Assembly (NCBI GenBank): GCA_015499995.1
Contig: JADNRV010000058.1
Location: 238,316 to 302,315 of the forward strand
Direction: 5' to 3'
DNA: 64,000 bases
From: Flammula alnicola
Taxonomy: Eukaryota > Basidiomycota > Agaricomycetes > Agaricales > Strophariaceae
In this document: positions 13,687 to 25,142 of the stretch, piece by piece
How positions within the stretch are numbered: the stretch's first letter is position 1
Layout: every line of letters starts with the position of its first letter
Position numbers and translations under genes: made by a program
The notes under the pieces: model-generated
Told to the model about the DNA's origin: nothing
What the model saw: the letters and a program-made list of their open reading frames with translations, nothing else
Databases searched by the model: none

Positions 13687-13688
13687 TA

Positions 13689-14164
13689 TCTATGCTGGAG
13701 TCAACGGCTCGGTCCCCCTGGGGCCCTGGCAGGCGGCTACTGGTGTTGTACTTAAGCAGCAGGGGGCACAGGTTCTAGCCAGGTGCCACTCTGCCAGGCG
13801 CGCTATCAGCACTGATGCTGAGCTCGCTGCCATCGCGATTGCCATCTCCACCACTGCTGCATTCGGAGATGTCACCGGTATTGTCATTTTCACTGATGTG
13901 ATGCATGCTGCACACCTATCAGTGGACCCTTCCCTGCATTTGAATCAGGCTTCATCCCTGATCATCTGTCGGACACTCGAGCGATGGTTCTGTGATGGCG
14001 GTAACTGTAAAGTCGTCTTCGCAGAGTCTCCCTCCGATATGGAGTGGGGAATTCATCAAGAGGCTCATGACCTCGTTCTGGGGTTTCCTGGGGTACACAC
14101 TACCCCGGATACTCCTCTATCAGTAGCCTGGCTTAGGGCCAAGGCTGACCAAGTCGCTCAGTGA
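13689..14164 (+). pseudogene. LINE B ORF2: RNase H domain
   Basis: RNase H fold with its acidic residues in place: YAGVNGS (Asp replaced by Asn in the first motif), STDAELAAI (Glu), VIFTDVMHAAHLS (Asp) and ESPSDMEW. The Asn at the first position would abolish metal binding. It ends at KADQVAQ where the next insertion begins, then resumes near 15,944. Confidence 0.8.
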
Positions 14165-15943
14165 AGAGACCGCGAGCGGCTAGCTGTGAACGGACTACTA
14201 TTCTTCTTACCTGAGCTATTTTTAGCACTTAGTAAAGCTTATAATGTAGTCTAAATGTTACAAGTCCGGACATTACAATGATGAGACTACTAAGGACTAG
14301 AGGAAACTATGCAAGATAACGAGGAATGTGTGGTTAATAAAGACATTATCACTAGTAACTATTGAGATAACAGTCAATACATCTAACGAAGTGTATGGAA
14401 ATAGGCGCCTTTCAGTAATATCTTAACCATCTGGCCTATACAGCGAGGGCGCGGATCTCTAGATTAAAGAACGGACATCTAGGCACACTACAGGACAGGT
14501 CGTGTGATATTGCCGAGGGCATCGAGGACAGTGGAGCAGCTGGGGCAAAGCAGATGCCCATAGACACGCCTGTAGCAACGCCGATCAAAGCTCGGATCAG
14601 AGGGATACCTAATTGGGAACACATACCATATCGGGTAATAACTGGGTACAGGAAGATTTCTGGGGTGCATAACTCGACACAGCGAGATCCCAGATGCATG
14701 CGGAGGGTACCAGAGTATCGGGTACAGAGGACAAAGGGTTACAACCCTAATCACGAGTATTATCGTGGACAGAACGTGTGTGGATTGCGCGAAGAGTCTC
14801 TGATGAGACATAGGCGCTTCGATGCTCCGGTCAGTCAATAACCAATGACAGGACAAGGTACCAATGAAAACAGAAGGTCACAAGCCTGTATACCACGCGG
14901 TCGAGGAGGATTAAGTCTTAGGCGCTTAAGTTAGCCGAGCCGACGACGATCTAAACTCCTGATCCATCCAAAAAGGCATAATTAGTGGATGAGCATGGAA
15001 ACTGTACTCCACAAGGCTGCCGCTCACGCACAAATGCCCATGAAATCTCTATATTCTCGTCATTGCATCTATGTAATAACATATCGTCTCAGTAGTATAT
15101 AAGCAGCCTTGTAACACTGTAGAATACAAGCAATTTACCACCCACGAGATACAAGCACCTAAGAGTTATATCTTAAGTGTTTCGCCTCTAAGTACCAAGT
15201 AGCTTCAAAGCGAGAGTCCCATAATATAAAAAGAAACCAAGTAACAATATAACGAACTGTTAAAGATGAGAACACGTGTCTAAGTGATTCGCCAAGACAA
15301 GTAAGAGAGTTATAAGCCAAGGAACCTGTCTAAGTGACTTGTCCAAAACTTACCCTTTGTCAAAGGACATCTGGGGACCTGGACTGTAGTGCCGGTAGAC
15401 AAAGCATCTATGCGCCTCTGGCCATTGTTAAGGGACTGTAGTGTTGGCGGATAAGACATCTGCGTGCCTCTTTCCACAAGTATAGTTTTTGAGACAAGTA
15501 AAGACAAGTTAAAGGGCATAGAGCCATCTTCTCAATTGGAGAACAAGACAAAGCGAGATCAGTTAGCAGTTTGTGCATAGAGCACTAGTTTCCGAGTACC
15601 AGACCAGAATTTACACAAGTCTATTGGACTTAAAACGACCCATTGACTATAAGTGCGCCTAAGGCCTTGCCTGAGCCGTTACATAGTTAAACACCTTCTT
15701 TTATTGCACACCTACTATCAGGTATTGATATTCTAAAACTATTATCCTCTCCTTGGATGAACTAAGTCAACTAAACATTGATTTGGGTGTTTGAGTGTAG
15801 TAAAGTAGTTATCAAAAGTGAAGCAAGTCAGAATTGATAGTATCTCTTTAGTAGGCATTAACAAAGTCTATTAAAAGCAACTACTTGACTATTCAGTAGT
15901 TCACACACACCCCGCACTAAGCATCTTTATCGGGCTCACTGAA
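14165..15943. mobile_element. LTR-like insertion without genes
   Basis: LINE B is interrupted here by 1.78 kb with no meaningful open frame. A TG...CA segment can be drawn: TGTGAAC at 14,185 and GTTCACA ending 15,905, with similar adjacent bases, which looks like a solo LTR. I could not find a convincing target duplication. Internal direct repeats occur near 15,375 and 15,430 (GGACTGTAGTG). A TATATAAGCAGCC box lies near 15,095. Family unknown. Confidence 0.45.
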
Positions 15944-16574
15944 AGACCTCGGTCGACGAGCAGCCCCATTTACTTGGTTCCAATTTTCTGGAACTTGAGG
16001 ATCTAAAGGGTAATCCTCTCCGTCTGACCCCCATTCGCGGTGGGCCGTGGCTTGAATCAGGCGGCTGCAACTCCCAGTTGTTTGCCTGCATGTGCCATAC
16101 TATTACGAATCATGCACCGATCAGCTCGTATTACGAGCGGTTCAAAATCGATGACCTGTTGGCTCTCGGGTGTATGTGTGGGGCTTATCCTCAGACGTGC
16201 ACGCACTTATTCAGGTGCCCCAAGTTCCTGATGCTGCCTCACAGGGCACCGCACTTGGTGTGGGGTCTTGTGAAATTTCTGGAAGATAATGCGAATGCAT
16301 TTGCTTTCAACCGGCCTCAAGCCAGAGTCAGATGAGGGACTCTGGATGGAGGGCGATCCTGGGTTTGAGCAGGGCCATGGTCAAAGCATCCTGCTGCCCG
16401 CAGCGAGTTTCCATGTTGGACTGTTCTGGACCTGCAAGGGCGAGGGGTACGTTCGTGGCGTACTTCCCTTGGTGGCCTTTAGGCATCTTGGGGCATGATA
16501 TCCCGTGGAGGACCCGACCTGGTTGACGGCGGTTGGGGCTTCGGCCCTGGCTTAGCTATGACCACGTAGATTTT
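15944..16574 (+). pseudogene. LINE B ORF2: C-terminal zinc-binding region and 3' UTR start
   Basis: Continues LINE B: LLGSNFLELEDLKGNPL, then the cysteine/histidine segment CMCGAYPQTCTHLFRC (CxC...H...C) that closes ORF2 in all copies, then stop at 16,333-16,335. The 3' UTR runs to 16,574, where the gypsy element enters at ACCGG. Confidence 0.8.
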
Positions 16575-16579
16575 ACCGG

Positions 16580-18022
16580 TGATGGGGCGCGGCGCGGTCC
16601 ACCCGTGGAATTTTGCGATTTCCCAATCAATCAACCTATTACACTAGGGAAACAAGGGTAGGCAGCATACCTCGTGTTGGCCGACTAAGTGGGTTACACG
16701 CGGGAAACCACATAACCAAGTACAACGGAAGTAACTATCTACGGTCCGGCGGGCCTGGCTAGTAAGCTCAGAAGTACGCGTAGAACTAAGGTTGGTGCCA
16801 AAGAAGCATGACCTCCGTGTGTCCCTGCAAATCAAACAAGAGGCTTCGACTGGAGAAACCCGCGCAGAATGAGAATCCCGAAGTCTTGAGGCACGACTAG
16901 TCCAATATGGAGACGGCGTTAGACGCGTCGATCGCGGGCCAAAGAACACGTGACCAGGCGGTCCACATTGTCCCATACACCTATCTGTCCATTATACGTG
17001 TAGAACGGCCAAGTAGTTCGGTCCCGAACAGACCGAGCGTTCAAAGACCAGCTCATAAGTAAAGCACGCGGGAAACGCCGCCATAGAGGCGGCGGCTCTC
17101 ACTTAACCGACGACCGTGCCGCACCGGGAGAAGAGAAACCCACGCTAAACGTGCCGTGCATCCCAATCGGGCAATAATGTGTCTAAATACGGACCCAACT
17201 GTATTGATCCCAAAAGAGGGTGTTCCGCGACATAGTGGTTCATTCTTGAAACCAAACATACGCCAGAAAATGGGGACTCACCAGTAACCGTTACCGAATG
17301 AACCCGTAATCACGACACCATGAACCAGTAGAAATAGTGCTATTAGACGCGTAGAATCATATGCAACATGTAGAGGCTTGGCACTCAGTAGGTATAAAAT
17401 ACGCTTGTAATGCACGTAGTAGAGTAGGCAATCCACCCCACAGTTGACACTTTAAAACCAGTGAAAACACTTAAGGGAACGATTTAACCTCGTCGCACCA
17501 GACTTAATTTAATAAAGACCAACATTTGACGCTTCAAAACAGCCTTGCGATCATTGCAAGCTTGAGAAGTAGTTAACCAGAGTTTGACGCGTGTTTCTGT
17601 AAAGTGTAGCGTGCGCCCGTCGTGACCACGTGAAAGTTGTAGCGCGATCCCGTGTGGTAGCGTGAAAGTTGTAGTGCATACTCGTCGCGGTCACTGCATG
17701 AAAGTTACAGGTTGTTAAAGTCAAGTTAAAGTCAACAGTTCGTATCAGTCGTCAAGTTAAAGGAAGTCCGAGTCGGCATTGTTTTGAAGTTAGAAAGTCA
17801 CCACACCAGTTCTACGGAACTAAAACCCGCCCCATACCAAAACCCGCGTAGACTTGTTTACAAGTCAAAGCACTTCTCCTTTTTCATACTTTACCCCCGA
17901 GACTCGCACACAAGACTACGTCTAGTCAAGTTGTTGGTTTTGTGGTTTGGTTGTGTTGAGTGTAGAGTTCTTTCTGCACCACTAGCTAGATCATTTCCAA
18001 CGTAGACGAAACCTAGCACTTT
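16580..18022 (+). repeat. Gypsy 5' LTR
   Basis: Starts TGATGGGGCG. The end is set at CACTTT because the 3' LTR diverges there. A GGTATAAAATACG box near 17,391 is a plausible promoter TATA. Direct repeats of GTGAAAGTTGTAG lie near 17,630-17,710. The end does not show the usual CA. Confidence 0.88.
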
Positions 18023-18025
18023 AAC

Positions 18026-18041
18026 TGGAGCCCACTGCGAG
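18026..18041 (+). promoter_or_regulatory. Primer binding site
   Basis: TGGAGCCCACTGCGAG starts 3 nt after the LTR. A PBS begins with TGG because it pairs with the CCA end of a tRNA. I did not identify which tRNA. Confidence 0.6.
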
Positions 18042-18395
18042 AGGGGTGAAAGGACAAGTCATTTTCGAGTTTCAAAAACAAAAACACGCGCAGTTTAGTG
18101 TTCGCACTAGACGCGTAAAATTACAAAACCATAAAAAGTCACAATTCCGGGACCATCTGCTCCACCGAGTAGGTCAACCAATAGACAGACTAGGCCATCG
18201 TCGAGTCAACCGAATTCTGAAAGATCAAGAACTACCGCATGAGCAACTACGGTTCCCGCGTCTTCCTCTGTGCCCGAAACAAGACCAGACTTACGCAGAA
18301 CTCGTTAAGCGCAGGACTCTTCCAGGATTAGAACCATACGCCAGAGAATTTACGCGTAGAAGTATCCCCTCTACCGAAATCCCTCCATTCCCCAA

Positions 18396-19527
18396 ATGTC
18401 TACCCAACCTCTGCTACTGTGCAAGCACCAGCGGTCGCCACGATGTCAGCAGCGGCATCCAAAATGCCTATGCCTTCATCAAGGGACGCACCCAAGTTTG
18501 ACGCGGAAAAACCGGCAGAGTTGAATCGATTCATTAAGCGAATGGAAGATTTATACGCGAAGCATAATGTTACAGACGATGATGAAAGAATTAGAATGCT
18601 GGGGAAATACGCGGATGCGTGCACGGAAAGAGAGTGGGAAACGCTGGAGAATTAAAAAGCAAAGATTGGAAGAGGTTCAAGAAAGAAGTTATTGAAGAAT
18701 ATGAAGAAGCCATGGATGAGGACAGAGGCTCGTTGAAAAGACTGCAAACTGTGTGCAAACAGCATCGCGGGATTAGCATGTCGGACTTGTCTGATCTCCA
18801 AGCGCTAAAACGTGCGTTCCGCGCAGAAGCCTTGAGACTCCAGGAAGAACCGGTACTGTTGTCAACCGCAAGCTGTAGACATGTTCCTGTCATGCTTAAC
18901 CCCCGAGTTCAGACAATTAATACAAAATCAACTGGACTTATTAGACAGAATCGGCACTAGCGCGGCTACTGCTGCTGTCCGACGACCAGAAGACAAGTAC
19001 AAATTGAATGAGACCATTGACGCAGCGATTGACATGGCTAAGGGTTCGCGAGTCACATACAAAAATGTGGACGGTGGAGGCGGCTATGAAAGGATCAGCT
19101 CTACCTCTATTAAAATCGAGGAAGTAAATCAAACGGTAGCCGCGCTCAAAGACCAGTTCAATATACGCGAAAAACAACTAGAGGCGCGCAAGCCAAAATG
19201 TCTAATCAGTTAGGCGAATTGGCACGTCTAATGCAACAACAGTCCACTATGCAGCGTCAAGTCAGCCAACAGCAGTTTATGCCTCCTATGGGTCCACCGT
19301 TACCACAGCTGTATAGACCACAGCAGCCGATGTACGCGGGAAACAATGCGCCTCGAAGCAGTGGATGTTTCTACTGCGGCGAAGACGGTCATATGAAAAA
19401 TGAATGTCCGCATCGTGCACATCACCTAGACGCTGGCTGGATCACTGTAGATTCGCTAGGGCACGTCAGAATGATCGATGGGCTCCCGTTCCATATGAAG
19501 GCGGAGCAACGACAAAAGAACGCGTAG
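18396..19527 (+). pseudogene. Gypsy gag (capsid and CCHC nucleocapsid), frameshifted
   Basis: Reads as a fungal gypsy Gag: FDAEKPAELNRFIKRMEDLY, then KDWKRFKKEVIEEYEEAM and MFLSCLTPEFRQLIQ capsid-like segments, RRPEDKYKLNETIDAAID, and a zinc knuckle CFYCGEDGHMKNEC (CX2CX4HX4C) near 19,370. The frame changes near 18,651 (a base missing in an A run), 18,870 and 19,195, so no single open frame covers it. The start may be ATG 18,396 or 18,443. Gag would form the cytoplasmic particle. Confidence 0.8.
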
Positions 19528-20142
19528 AACACGCGTGTCAGAAAAAGACGACAGCGGCTCTACAATCCGCAGCAAATAGAAACAGTTTCTATACTGGAGT
19601 AAATGCGCCGGGTATTATACAGTTAGCACAGATCACTCAGCCGCAACCGCCCCAAACGCAAGATAAAGTAGAGGAATTATTGGACCTCCTTGACATAGAG
19701 GACGTACATCAATACCTTATTTCTCGCAGGACAAGGGGTGTTGAGTCTGAGGATCTGGAGGATTCGGATTTCTGAACCGTTCAATGAAGGGAATAGCTGG
19801 TGCTGGGAGAATGACTAAGTTCCCTTCATCGAAAGCCCCGGAGGACCTATATAATTTTAGTCAGACAAGAAACATGTGGAAAAACAAGAAAACAGTTGAA
19901 GTTGTAATACCACCAAGACCTGCGGCGAAACACATGGTTAGAATTGCTGAACCTGAGGTCCAGGAATCCGCGGACACCCAACCGCCCCCAGAGTTGCCAT
20001 TCCTCGAAGTCCCTCCACTCACCGAAGTTGCGAGAACAGACAAAGAGAGACCGGCGCCTGAGAAGGAAGGACCGCGTACCGAACTCAGGCCCCAGTACAG
20101 AAAGGCGCGTTAAACCGAGAGGTTGCCGAAGCCATACTAAAC
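19528..20142 (+). pseudogene. Gypsy gag-protease linker
   Basis: Low-complexity proline- and glutamate-rich coding segments in changing frames: VEELLDLLDIEDVHQYLISR near 19,670 and PPELPFLEVPPLTE near 19,990. No domain. It joins Gag to protease in the ancestral polyprotein; frame shifts near 19,525, 19,775 and 20,110. Confidence 0.5.
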
Positions 20143-20991
20143 ATGCCTATTGGCGCAACAATCGGTCAAGTGCTAGGGTCATCACTGGCAGTCATGAAAG
20201 AAATGGCGCGTCAAGTTACGCGTGTGCGCGTTCCTACTACGCCCACGAACAACCACTTCGCGGCCACGGTTGAAGATGTACCCGACTCAGAAGAATCAGA
20301 AAGCGATGAAGGAATAGTGAATAGCGCGCCCGCTAATAGCAACGTACTTATCGCAGAAGTACCTGAAGATAGCATAATGTTAGAAGATCTACCGTACGCG
20401 GGCTATATGGTCCTAACAGAAGACTGTGAGGATGGCCCAAAGGGTGCCATTATGGTGCATGATCCCATAGTGCAGTACCTGAATGATTTACCGGAAGGAG
20501 AGAAACCGAAGACTATCTATGGCGCGAGAGACTCGCACGCCCTTAGAGCTATCTATCCAACAGTTAACAATGTTGACGAGGAAGAAGCACTATTGGACAG
20601 CGGGTCACAAATTGTCTCGATGTCTAAAGATATAGCGGTAACACTGGGAATCAGCTGGAATCCCGGAATAACGATTAACATGCAAAGCGCCCAAGGCCAT
20701 ATAGAATCAACCTTAGGTTTGGCGCGTAATATACCATTCAAGTGCGGCGACATGACGCTCTTGTTACAAGTCCATATCATAAATGGCCCGGCATATAAAA
20801 TCCTATTAGGGCGTCCGTTTGACGTGTTAACCGCAAGTAACATTCAGAACGCGATGGACGGCGATCAAACAATCACACTGACTGACCCTCAGTCTGGCCG
20901 AAAAGTAGTGTTACCTACTTATGAACGCGGGCGGCCACCCAAGTACCTAAGGAAAGGGACTGGGCAGGCTTTTCAGATCTCGATGAGTTGA
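20143..20991 (+). CDS. Gypsy aspartic protease region
   Basis: Open for 282 codons. The retropepsin active site reads ALLDSGSQIVSM near 20,590, with the flap and ILLGRPFDVL near 20,810 typical of gypsy proteases. It would cut the polyprotein. The stop overlaps the next frame in TGATG (20,989-20,993). The reading continues in the other frame upstream of the junction (GFSDLDELMN), so a single-base change near 20,950 has probably separated protease from RT. Confidence 0.8.
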   Translation: MPIGATIGQVLGSSLAVMKEMARQVTRVRVPTTPTNNHFAATVEDVPDSEESESDEGIVNSAPANSNVLIAEVPEDSIMLEDLPYAGYMVLTEDCEDGPKGAIMVHDPIVQYLNDLPEGEKPKTIYGARDSHALRAIYPTVNNVDEEEALLDSGSQIVSMSKDIAVTLGISWNPGITINMQSAQGHIESTLGLARNIPFKCGDMTLLLQVHIINGPAYKILLGRPFDVLTASNIQNAMDGDQTITLTDPQSGRKVVLPTYERGRPPKYLRKGTGQAFQISMS

Positions 20992-22511
20992 TGAACAGTC
21001 AAGGAGAGACGGCCGTGGTATTCGACTATGATGAGAATACAAAAGAGGTGAAGATAGTAGGATACACTACATCGCAGAATGGAACATTTACCCAAGCCGG
21101 GTTAATGAACGCGTTTCTCGAACAAGCGGCGGAACACGCGGACATTGAGGATAGCGAAAAAGAGAAAATAAAGAAATTTATGGGTCAACGATACGGCGGG
21201 AAGCAGTTTTACACGCAGGAAATACTGGACGGTGCGCGCGTAAAAACCCGCGCAAAACCCAAATCAAAGGCGCAGTCTCCTCCCAGGACTAAAGCTCAAA
21301 TCATTCAGATGAAGAGTCAGTTCGCGGGAAAGAAGTATAAACCTGTGGCAAAGAAAGTAAAGCCAGTTTTCCAGGACTTGCCTGAGCGCTTCAGAATCAA
21401 GCGTGATATCAAAGGTGATCCTTTAGCAGAAATGCCGACTCTGACTCCCAATCCACCGGACTTCGTACCTACAGGGCGATATACTGAGGAAAGAAAACAG
21501 CAATTTGATGAGGTACACTCAGAAGAATTCTTGTGGGATGAGGAAAAGAAATTAATGCACCACCTTATGATGCTACAAAACGAAGCGTTCGCCTGGGATG
21601 AAACCGAGAAAGGGCGCTTCAAAGAAGAATACTTTCCACCGGTAGAAATCCCAACAATAGAGCATAAGCCTTGGGTGTTGAAAAACATACCTATCCCGCC
21701 AGGAATATATAAGGAATTGTGTGATATGATCATAGATAAAAGACGCTCCAATGTATATGAGCCTTCCAACTCGCCCTATCGTTCGCGCTGGTTCGCTGTA
21801 CTAAAGAAGAATGGGAAACTGAGGATCGTGCATAGTCTGGAACCACTCAACGCGGTGACCATAGCGCACTCAGGAGTACCGCCCGCGACGGACGAATTGG
21901 CGTCGCATTTTGCGGGGCGAGCGTGCGGTGGTATGTTCGACCTATTTGTTGGATATGACGAAAGATTACTCGCGGAAAGTTCGAGGGACTTAACGACGTT
22001 CCAAACGCCCTTTGGCGCGATGAGACTAGTAACGCTACCTATGGGTTGGACAAACTCGGTCCCTATCTTTCACGACGATGTAACGCATATCTTACAACCA
22101 GAAATACCAGACTATACTATCCCTTACATTGATGATGTCCCGGTCCGCGGTCCAGCTTCGCGGTACCAAAATAAAGATGGTGAATACGAGACCATCGCAG
22201 AAAATAAGGGGATACGGCGGTTTGTATGGGAACATATGAATAATGTTAACCGCATCCTCCAGAGAATGAAATATTGTGGGGGAACGTTCTCAGGACATAA
22301 AACCGTAATCTGCGCTAGTGAAATACTGGTAGTAGGACACTTGTGTACCTTTGAAGGGCGGAAACCCACTACAGAAAGAATCAAAGTCATTACGAACTGG
22401 GGACCTTGCGAAGACAAGAGCGGAATACGCGCGTTTATTGGCACTGTGGGCGTATTGCGCATCTTCATACCAAACTTCAGTAGAAGAGCCAAGCATCTCA
22501 GTAAATATTAA
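20988..22511 (+). CDS. Gypsy reverse transcriptase region
   Basis: 507 codons. N-terminal linker, then RT: NSPYRSRWFAVLKKNGKLRIV, GGMFDLFVGYDERLL, FQTPFGAMRLVTLPMGWTN and the catalytic YIDD at 22,124-22,135, then FIGTVGVLRIFIPNFS of the connection. The palm motifs are intact. The frame stops at 22,511 where the tether should continue into RNase H. Confidence 0.9.
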   Translation: MMNSQGETAVVFDYDENTKEVKIVGYTTSQNGTFTQAGLMNAFLEQAAEHADIEDSEKEKIKKFMGQRYGGKQFYTQEILDGARVKTRAKPKSKAQSPPRTKAQIIQMKSQFAGKKYKPVAKKVKPVFQDLPERFRIKRDIKGDPLAEMPTLTPNPPDFVPTGRYTEERKQQFDEVHSEEFLWDEEKKLMHHLMMLQNEAFAWDETEKGRFKEEYFPPVEIPTIEHKPWVLKNIPIPPGIYKELCDMIIDKRRSNVYEPSNSPYRSRWFAVLKKNGKLRIVHSLEPLNAVTIAHSGVPPATDELASHFAGRACGGMFDLFVGYDERLLAESSRDLTTFQTPFGAMRLVTLPMGWTNSVPIFHDDVTHILQPEIPDYTIPYIDDVPVRGPASRYQNKDGEYETIAENKGIRRFVWEHMNNVNRILQRMKYCGGTFSGHKTVICASEILVVGHLCTFEGRKPTTERIKVITNWGPCEDKSGIRAFIGTVGVLRIFIPNFSRRAKHLSKY

Positions 22512-23092
22512 AAGACGACGCGCCGTTTGAATGGGGTCCTGACCAGGAAGAGAGTATGCGAATGCTCAAAGATGGACTGTTAGTAGTAAAGCTCTGCGAC
22601 CTATTGATTATGATGGACAAGGCGCGGTAGTGTTAGCTGTCGATACATCCTACAAAGCGGTCGGGTATTACATCTTTCAAGAAGACGCGGAAACCCAAAG
22701 AACAAATTCTACGCGCGTTTCGGGTCCATACCCCTTAACGAGAGAGAAGCAGCTTCTCACAGCCCAAGCGTGAATTGTTTGGAATGATGCGGGCGTTATA
22801 CGCGTGTAAAACCTGGCTCATAGGCGTGCGAAAACTCATCGTAGAGACAGACGCATCCTATATCATTGGAATGTTGGAAAATCCTGACATGATGCCTAAT
22901 GCAACTATTAATAGATGGATAGATAATATCAAGCTATTCCATTTCACGCTTAGACATAAAGCAGGAGCGACATTCGGCCCTGATGGATTATCGCGCAGAC
23001 AGCGCTACCCAGGGGATGATGAATACTCTAATATTGATGAAGACGAAAGGACCCAGGAGGGCCGCCTAAGTTGTTATTGCGGACCCAACTGA
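22512..23092 (+). pseudogene. Gypsy RNase H region, frameshifted
   Basis: APFEWGPDQEESM and GQGAVVLAVDTSYKAVGYYI (first RNase H strand with Asp) near 22,630 lie in different frames from LFGMMRALYACKTWLIG (Glu motif expected just upstream) and LIVETDASYIIGML near 22,840. PDGLSRR closes the domain. At least two frame changes. Confidence 0.75.
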
Positions 23093-23165
23093 GCCTCAGC
23101 CAATTCCGATTGAAGAATTCCGCGACAAAATAGATACCAGAGGGGGATACTGTATAGAGATAGTA

Positions 23166-24950
23166 ATGGCAGACGCGAGTCAACCTCGTCCAATCCCAAT
23201 CAGCGAGTTCTATGATAAAATCGATGACAAGGGAGGCTATTACGAAGGTTTCGCGACCTCGATAGTTGACTTTGACGCGGAAAGCCTTAAGGCGCAGAAA
23301 GACGCGTGGAACGACCGCACAGAATTAAGTGCGTTCTGGCAAAGCAAGACCGACCATAAACCCGAGCAAGTCTCAGTCCTGGTATCGAAGATATTAAATA
23401 ATGAACTACTTCCTGATCTGGAGGAGAGGGATAGCCCTGAGAAATGCACTCCCTACCTGGAGGAACACCGTGGGAAAATCGGCGCACATTATGATTCCTT
23501 GTTACCCATTGTAAAGAAATGGTTACAAGATATAAGTGTACAACCCTATCATTGCAAAACAGGAAAGGAGTATAAAAAGTTCAGGCGTTGGGCTAGTAAC
23601 TTCTTCTTGGATAAAGAAGGGCATCTATATCGACGCGGGGAAAATTCCATGCACAAGTTAGTTGTGGAGAAAGAGCACCGCATGTATATGTTGAAATCGG
23701 CGCATGACAGTCTGGGACATCGCGGAGTGTACTCAACAAAAGAATTGATCGGGCAGAGGTTTTGGTGGCCTGAGATGGCTAAGGACGTTGTATGGTATAT
23801 TAAAACCTGCAATATGTGCCAAGAACGCCAAAAGGCGCTAATAGAAATCCCGCCGATTGAAACGCACACTCCGTCAGTATTCCAGGTAGTCCACGCAGAT
23901 ACTATGCACATGACGCCTAAGTCAAATGGGTGTAAATATATTGTTCACGGTCGTTGTCATTTAACTTCCTGGCCTGAGGCGAGAGCGCTCATAACTGAGG
24001 ATGCCGCGTCAATTGGGAAATGGATGTTTGAAGACATAATTTGCCGTTGGGGATGTTTAGTGGAAATTGTGACAGATAATGGTGGACCCTTCAAAGCCGC
24101 TGTACGCTGGTTAGCGGACAAGTATGGTATAAGGGGTATACGCATATCACCATACAATTCCCACGCGAATGGGTCCATCGAGCAGCCGCATTGGGACATC
24201 AGACAAATGTTATACAAAGCAACGGGCGGCAATGTCGCTAAGTGGTTCTGGTTCCTGCATCATGTACTGTGGGCAGACCGCATCTCGGTTAGGAAAAGGT
24301 TGGGTTGCTCGCCGTTCTTCATGGTAACCGCAGCACATCCTATTGTACCGTTAGATGTGATTGAAGCCACCTGGTTAGTTAAACTACCAGGCAGAGTATT
24401 ATCAGATGCGGAGTTAATTGGTTTCTGCGCCAAAGCGTTAGCCAAGCACTCGGTCCACATTGACAGAATGAGGGAACGCATGAGCGAAGAAAAAGCCGCG
24501 CGTTTACTGAAATACGAGAACGATCGCCAAGCGGTGATCAAGGACTTCGATTTCAAACCAGGTGATTTAATTTTGGTCCGAAATAGCTCGATTGAATCCA
24601 ATCTCGACAAGAAAATGAAGCCACGCTATGTGGGACCAGTAGTTGTCATAAGGTGAACTACGGGCGGTTCATATGTAGTGGCGGAAATGAATGGCGCTTT
24701 ATGGCACCACAAAGTAGGCGCATTCCACGTACTCCCTTATTACGCACGTGAAAAGATAGAGCTGCCGGAGAAAGTATTAGACTGGCTCACGATATCTGCA
24801 AGAGGCCTGCAGAAAGTGCTGGACTTAGATGAACCGGGAGAAGAGGACTATGATGGTACCAAAGACTTGACATTTGCCAAGGTGCCTATTAGAGACTTAG
24901 ACGATGCAAGCGAGCCAGACTTGGAATCGGACAGCGATGAAGATGCATAG
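23166..24950 (+). CDS. Gypsy integrase with one in-frame stop
   Basis: The HHCC zinc domain (H...H...CNMCQ near 23,700-23,820) is followed by the DDE core: HADTMHM (D), IVTDNGGPF (D, near 24,075) and SIEQPHWD (E, near 24,180). A C-terminal domain ending in an acidic stretch runs to 24,950. TGA at 24,654-24,656 interrupts in frame where CGA (Arg) would read through to TTGGSYVVAEMNG. A preceding short segment near 23,095-23,165 resembles the integrase start in another frame. Role: insertion of the cDNA. Confidence 0.88.
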
Positions 24951-25142
24951 GTAGCATTGAGGGAAAAACTCTACGCGAACAAGTACAAATTGACGATGTA
25001 CTACTGGAAGTGAACATTTCCGTGCGTTGGAGTGGAAAAACCTCTTGCTACAGTATCAGGTCGGAAGTCTGACAAAGAGCGGTTGACGCGTCTAATGAGG
25101 AACGGGGCAACCTATTGAAAGAATGAGAGCATCAGACAGGGA

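Noticed and set aside
20989..20993. Programmed TGATG reinitiation between protease and RT
   Set aside because: The RT frame continues sensibly upstream (GFSDLDELMN), so a simple indel is more likely.
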